Shown here piece after piece: positions 6,202 through 8,274 of a stretch of DNA of 8,274 bases. A model generated the notes under the pieces. It saw only the letters and a program-made list of their open reading frames with translations, made no database searches and was not told where the DNA came from. The DNA lies in the NCBI GenBank assembly GCA_947377705.1, contig CANCGU010000113.1:1-8274 (forward strand). Direction: 5' to 3'. A program made the translations under genes and the position numbers. The DNA is from Comamonadaceae bacterium (GTDB taxonomy: Bacteria; Pseudomonadota; Gammaproteobacteria; Burkholderiales; Burkholderiaceae). Each line of letters opens with the position of its first letter. Positions within the stretch are counted from its first letter, which is position 1.

Positions 6202-7242
6202 TTACTTCTTACGCGCAGCAATGGCAGCTTCAGCAGTGTTCACCAAGTCAGCACCGATGGTGGCTTTCCACTTGTTGTACACGGGACGAGTGGCTTTCAC
6301 AAACTCGTCGCGTTGCGCAGGTGTGAGTTGGGTCACGGTCACGCCCAAGGCTTCGATGCCTTTGATGACGGGTTTGTCGGCTTCAATCAAACCTTTGCGA
6401 GCAATCGCAATTTCTTGCTGACCAGCATCCAACGCTGCTTGACGCACGATGGCTTGGTCAGCCGGTGTCCATGAGTTCCAAATCTCTTTGTTCACCACGA
6501 ATACGAGTGGGTCAGCCATGTAGCCCCATGTGGTGATGTACTTTTGGCCCACGGTGTGCATCTTGAGCAAGTTGAACAAGAACAAGGGGTTCTCTTGGCC
6601 GTCCACGGCACCGCTGGTCAGCGCAGGTTGTGCGTCGGCCCAGCTCATTTGCGTGGGGTTGGCGCCCAAGGTGCTGAACATGTCCGAGAAAATGGGCGAG
6701 CCCACGATGCGAATCTTCATGCCCTTCAAGTCTTCGGGCGACTTGACAGCGCGCTTGGAGTTGGTGAGTTCGCGGTAGCCGTTCTCACCCCAAGCCAATG
6801 GCACGACGCCAGATTTCTCTAGCGTTTTGAAAATGTGTTTGCCCACTTGACCTTGTGTGAGTGCATCCACAGCAGCGTAGTCGGGCATCAAGAAGGGCAG
6901 TGAGAACAAGTTGAGTTCTTTGACTTGGGGTGACCAGTTGATGGTCGAGCCCACAGCCATATCAATCACACCTTGGCGCAAAGCACTGAACTCGCGCGTT
7001 TGGTCGCCTTGAATCAACGACACGCCAGGGTACATCTTGATGTTGATGCGGCCTTGTGTGCGCTCTTTAACCATGTCGGCCCACAGCTTGCCAGCTTGGC
7101 CCCAAGGGGTCGGCACGTTGAGCACCAGCGACATGCGGTATTCCGCTTTGTAGGGCTGTTGTTGGGCTTGAGCCGTGCCTGCTAACGTGCCCATCACGGC
7201 TGCTGCGGCAACCAAGCTTAAAAGGGTTCTGCGAAGTTTCAT
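6202..7242 (-). CDS. dctP: TRAP transporter substrate-binding protein, DctP family
   Basis: This 346-residue protein is the periplasmic receptor of a tripartite ATP-independent (TRAP) transporter, which takes up organic acids using the sodium or proton gradient. A clear Sec signal (MKLRR, hydrophobic core to residue 21, cleavage after AQA at 26) precedes the mature domain. Family features are the region LSLPFLMPD (113-121 area), GYRELTNSKR (155-164), GMKIRIVGSP (174-183; R178 is the expected carboxylate-binding arginine), and SGAVDGQENPL (210-220). ATG 7242 has an AAGGAGA site eight bases upstream. It follows dctM with a 48-base gap in the same operon and ends at a bidirectional terminator. 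The substrate is likely a carboxylate but cannot be named; the DctP label is a family name, not proof of C4-dicarboxylate uptake. Confidence 0.93.
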   Translation of the reverse strand: MKLRRTLLSLVAAAAVMGTLAGTAQAQQQPYKAEYRMSLVLNVPTPWGQAGKLWADMVKERTQGRINIKMYPGVSLIQGDQTREFSALRQGVIDMAVGSTINWSPQVKELNLFSLPFLMPDYAAVDALTQGQVGKHIFKTLEKSGVVPLAWGENGYRELTNSKRAVKSPEDLKGMKIRIVGSPIFSDMFSTLGANPTQMSWADAQPALTSGAVDGQENPLFLFNLLKMHTVGQKYITTWGYMADPLVFVVNKEIWNSWTPADQAIVRQAALDAGQQEIAIARKGLIEADKPVIKGIEALGVTVTQLTPAQRDEFVKATRPVYNKWKATIGADLVNTAEAAIAARKK

Positions 7243-7250
7243 GGTCTCTA

Positions 7251-7257
7251 TCTCCTT
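7251..7257 (-). promoter_or_regulatory. strong ribosome binding site of dctP
   Basis: The minus strand reads AAGGAGA here, eight bases before the dctP ATG. Such a good site suits a binding protein that is usually needed in excess over its membrane partners. Confidence 0.8.
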
Positions 7258-7270
7258 ATTAAAACGAACT

Positions 7271-7293
7271 TAAAAATCAGGGTGCTATTTTTA
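7271..7293 (-). repeat. AT-rich dyad over the dctM stop codon
   Basis: TAAAAAT (7271-7277) and ATTTTTA (7287-7293) are exact reverse complements. An inner AG/CT pair around GGTG would extend the stem after one bulged base. The dyad covers the dctM stop codon and the first part of the dctM-dctP gap. It could be a weak processing or pausing hairpin, but the stem is almost all A-T. Confidence 0.35.
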
Positions 7294-8274
7294 GTAGCCC
7301 ATGTAACGCGGCAACCACAAAGCCAACTCAGGCCAAGCGATGACAGCCACCATCACCAAGAACATACCAAACAACATCCAGCCCACCCAGGGCACAGTTT
7401 CTTCCATGCGTACACCGGCGATACGGCTAGACACCATCAAGTTCACCGCCAACGGTGGTGTGAACTGACCTAGCGCGACCTTGAGGGTCAGGATGACACC
7501 AAACCATACCGGGTCCCATTTGTAGAACTGCACGATGGGCCACAGCAACGGCACAAAGATCAAAAAGATGGACACACCGTCAAGGAACATGCCCACGGTG
7601 ATGAGCATCAAAATCAACAGCGCCAACACACCGTACTCACCCAACCCCGAATTGACGATGGCGTTGGTGATCGGGTCGATCACGCCAAGGGTAGAGAGCG
7701 AGAACGCAAAGATGCCTGCGAGCGACACCACCAACAAAATGATGGCCGACAACTCACCCGACTCTTGCAGGATGGTGAACAGGTCTTTGACCTTGATCGT
7801 GCGGTGAATCACCATGCCCACGAACAGGCCATAGAAAACCGCAACCACGGCTGCCTCGGTGGGGGTGAACCAACCGGCGCGCATGCCGCCCAAAATCAAA
7901 ATCGGTGCCGCCAAGCCCCAGGTGGCTTCGCGCAAGCTTTGCCAAAACGCAGGACGAGGCAAGCTGGCTTCGAGCGCACCCATCTTGTGTTTACGCGCCA
8001 TCCATACCGCAGGCACGATGAGGGCCAAGCCCGCCAACACGCCTGGAATCATGCCCGCGGCAAACAGCGCAGGCACCGATGCGCCGGGCACCAACACCGA
8101 GTAGACGATGAAGGCCACAGACGGGGGAATCAAAATGTCGGTGGCTGCCGCTGCACCGACCACGCTGGCGGAGAACGCAGGTGGGTAGCCTGCGCGTGAC
8201 ATGGCCGAAATCATCACCGCGCCCACCGCTGCGGCGTTGGCGGGACCAGAGCCCGAAATTCCGCCCAAGAACAT
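7291..8274 (-). CDS. dctM: TRAP transporter large permease, DctM family (N-terminus beyond right edge)
   Basis: These are the last 327 residues of the large inner-membrane subunit of a TRAP transporter, the part that carries the substrate across the membrane. A full DctM protein is around 425-440 residues, so about 100 N-terminal residues lie outside. The ATG at the window edge is internal. Conserved blocks are GGISGSGPANAAAVG near the fragment start, ATDILIPPS soon after, WFTPTEAAVVAVFYG in the middle, and GQFTPPLAVNLMV near the end. Repeated long hydrophobic stretches give roughly eight or more membrane segments. It is transcribed before dctP. A DctQ small subunit is expected just upstream, past the right edge, unless it is fused. 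Confidence 0.94.
   Translation of the reverse strand: MFLGGISGSGPANAAAVGAVMISAMSRAGYPPAFSASVVGAAAATDILIPPSVAFIVYSVLVPGASVPALFAAGMIPGVLAGLALIVPAVWMARKHKMGALEASLPRPAFWQSLREATWGLAAPILILGGMRAGWFTPTEAAVVAVFYGLFVGMVIHRTIKVKDLFTILQESGELSAIILLVVSLAGIFAFSLSTLGVIDPITNAIVNSGLGEYGVLALLILMLITVGMFLDGVSIFLIFVPLLWPIVQFYKWDPVWFGVILTLKVALGQFTPPLAVNLMVSSRIAGVRMEETVPWVGWMLFGMFLVMVAVIAWPELALWLPRYMGY

Noticed and set aside
7765..8199. Plus-strand open frame of 144 codons across dctM
   Set aside because: His/Arg/Gly-rich shadow; the DctM motifs are in the minus-strand frame.
1..8274. tRNA or rRNA genes, CRISPR arrays, insertion sequences, attachment sites, toxin-antitoxin or defence genes
   Set aside because: None was recognised on either strand. 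Gaps between genes are all under 180 bases and hold only the promoters, dyads and terminators listed.

Overview
This window looks like an ordinary chromosomal stretch from a betaproteobacterium, most likely order Burkholderiales and plausibly family Comamonadaceae. That placement is inferred from a phasin gene (polyhydroxyalkanoate storage), a TRAP transporter, moderate-to-high GC, and the style of the protein sequences. It rests on no database search. I found no RNA gene, mobile element or CRISPR array, and no multi-gene system that looks new.

Layout: the left edge (minus strand) holds the 5' part of a major facilitator superfamily (MFS) transporter gene that runs out of the window. Divergent from it is a small exported phospholipase-D-type nuclease with one HKD motif. 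A strong sigma-70-like promoter with an overlapping dyad then drives a phasin gene, which ends at a strong hairpin terminator. About 30 bases later comes a FAD-dependent oxidoreductase of the L-2-hydroxyglutarate dehydrogenase type. It is followed 10 bases downstream by an NlpC/P60 cell-wall peptidase, probably a lipoprotein. These two may be co-transcribed.

Centre: pyrD (class 2 dihydroorotate dehydrogenase, minus strand) converges on the NlpC/P60 gene with 7 bases between stop codons. It diverges from rpiA (ribose-5-phosphate isomerase A) across only 41 bases. RpiA supplies or removes ribose 5-phosphate, the precursor of PRPP; PyrD makes orotate, which is later joined to PRPP in pyrimidine synthesis. 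rpiA overlaps a short-chain dehydrogenase/reductase (SDR) gene of the C-factor type by four bases (TTGA), which suggests translational coupling.

Right side: a bidirectional terminator separates the SDR gene from a minus-strand TRAP transporter operon. Transcription order is dctM (large permease, N-terminus outside the window) then dctP (periplasmic binding protein). A dctQ gene, if present, should lie just beyond the right edge.

The most distinctive non-coding signals are a perfect 13-bp inverted repeat inside the 3' end of the NlpC/P60 gene, where convergent pyrD transcription would also pass, and a dyad at the predicted transcription start of the phasin gene that resembles an operator for a PHA-responsive regulator.
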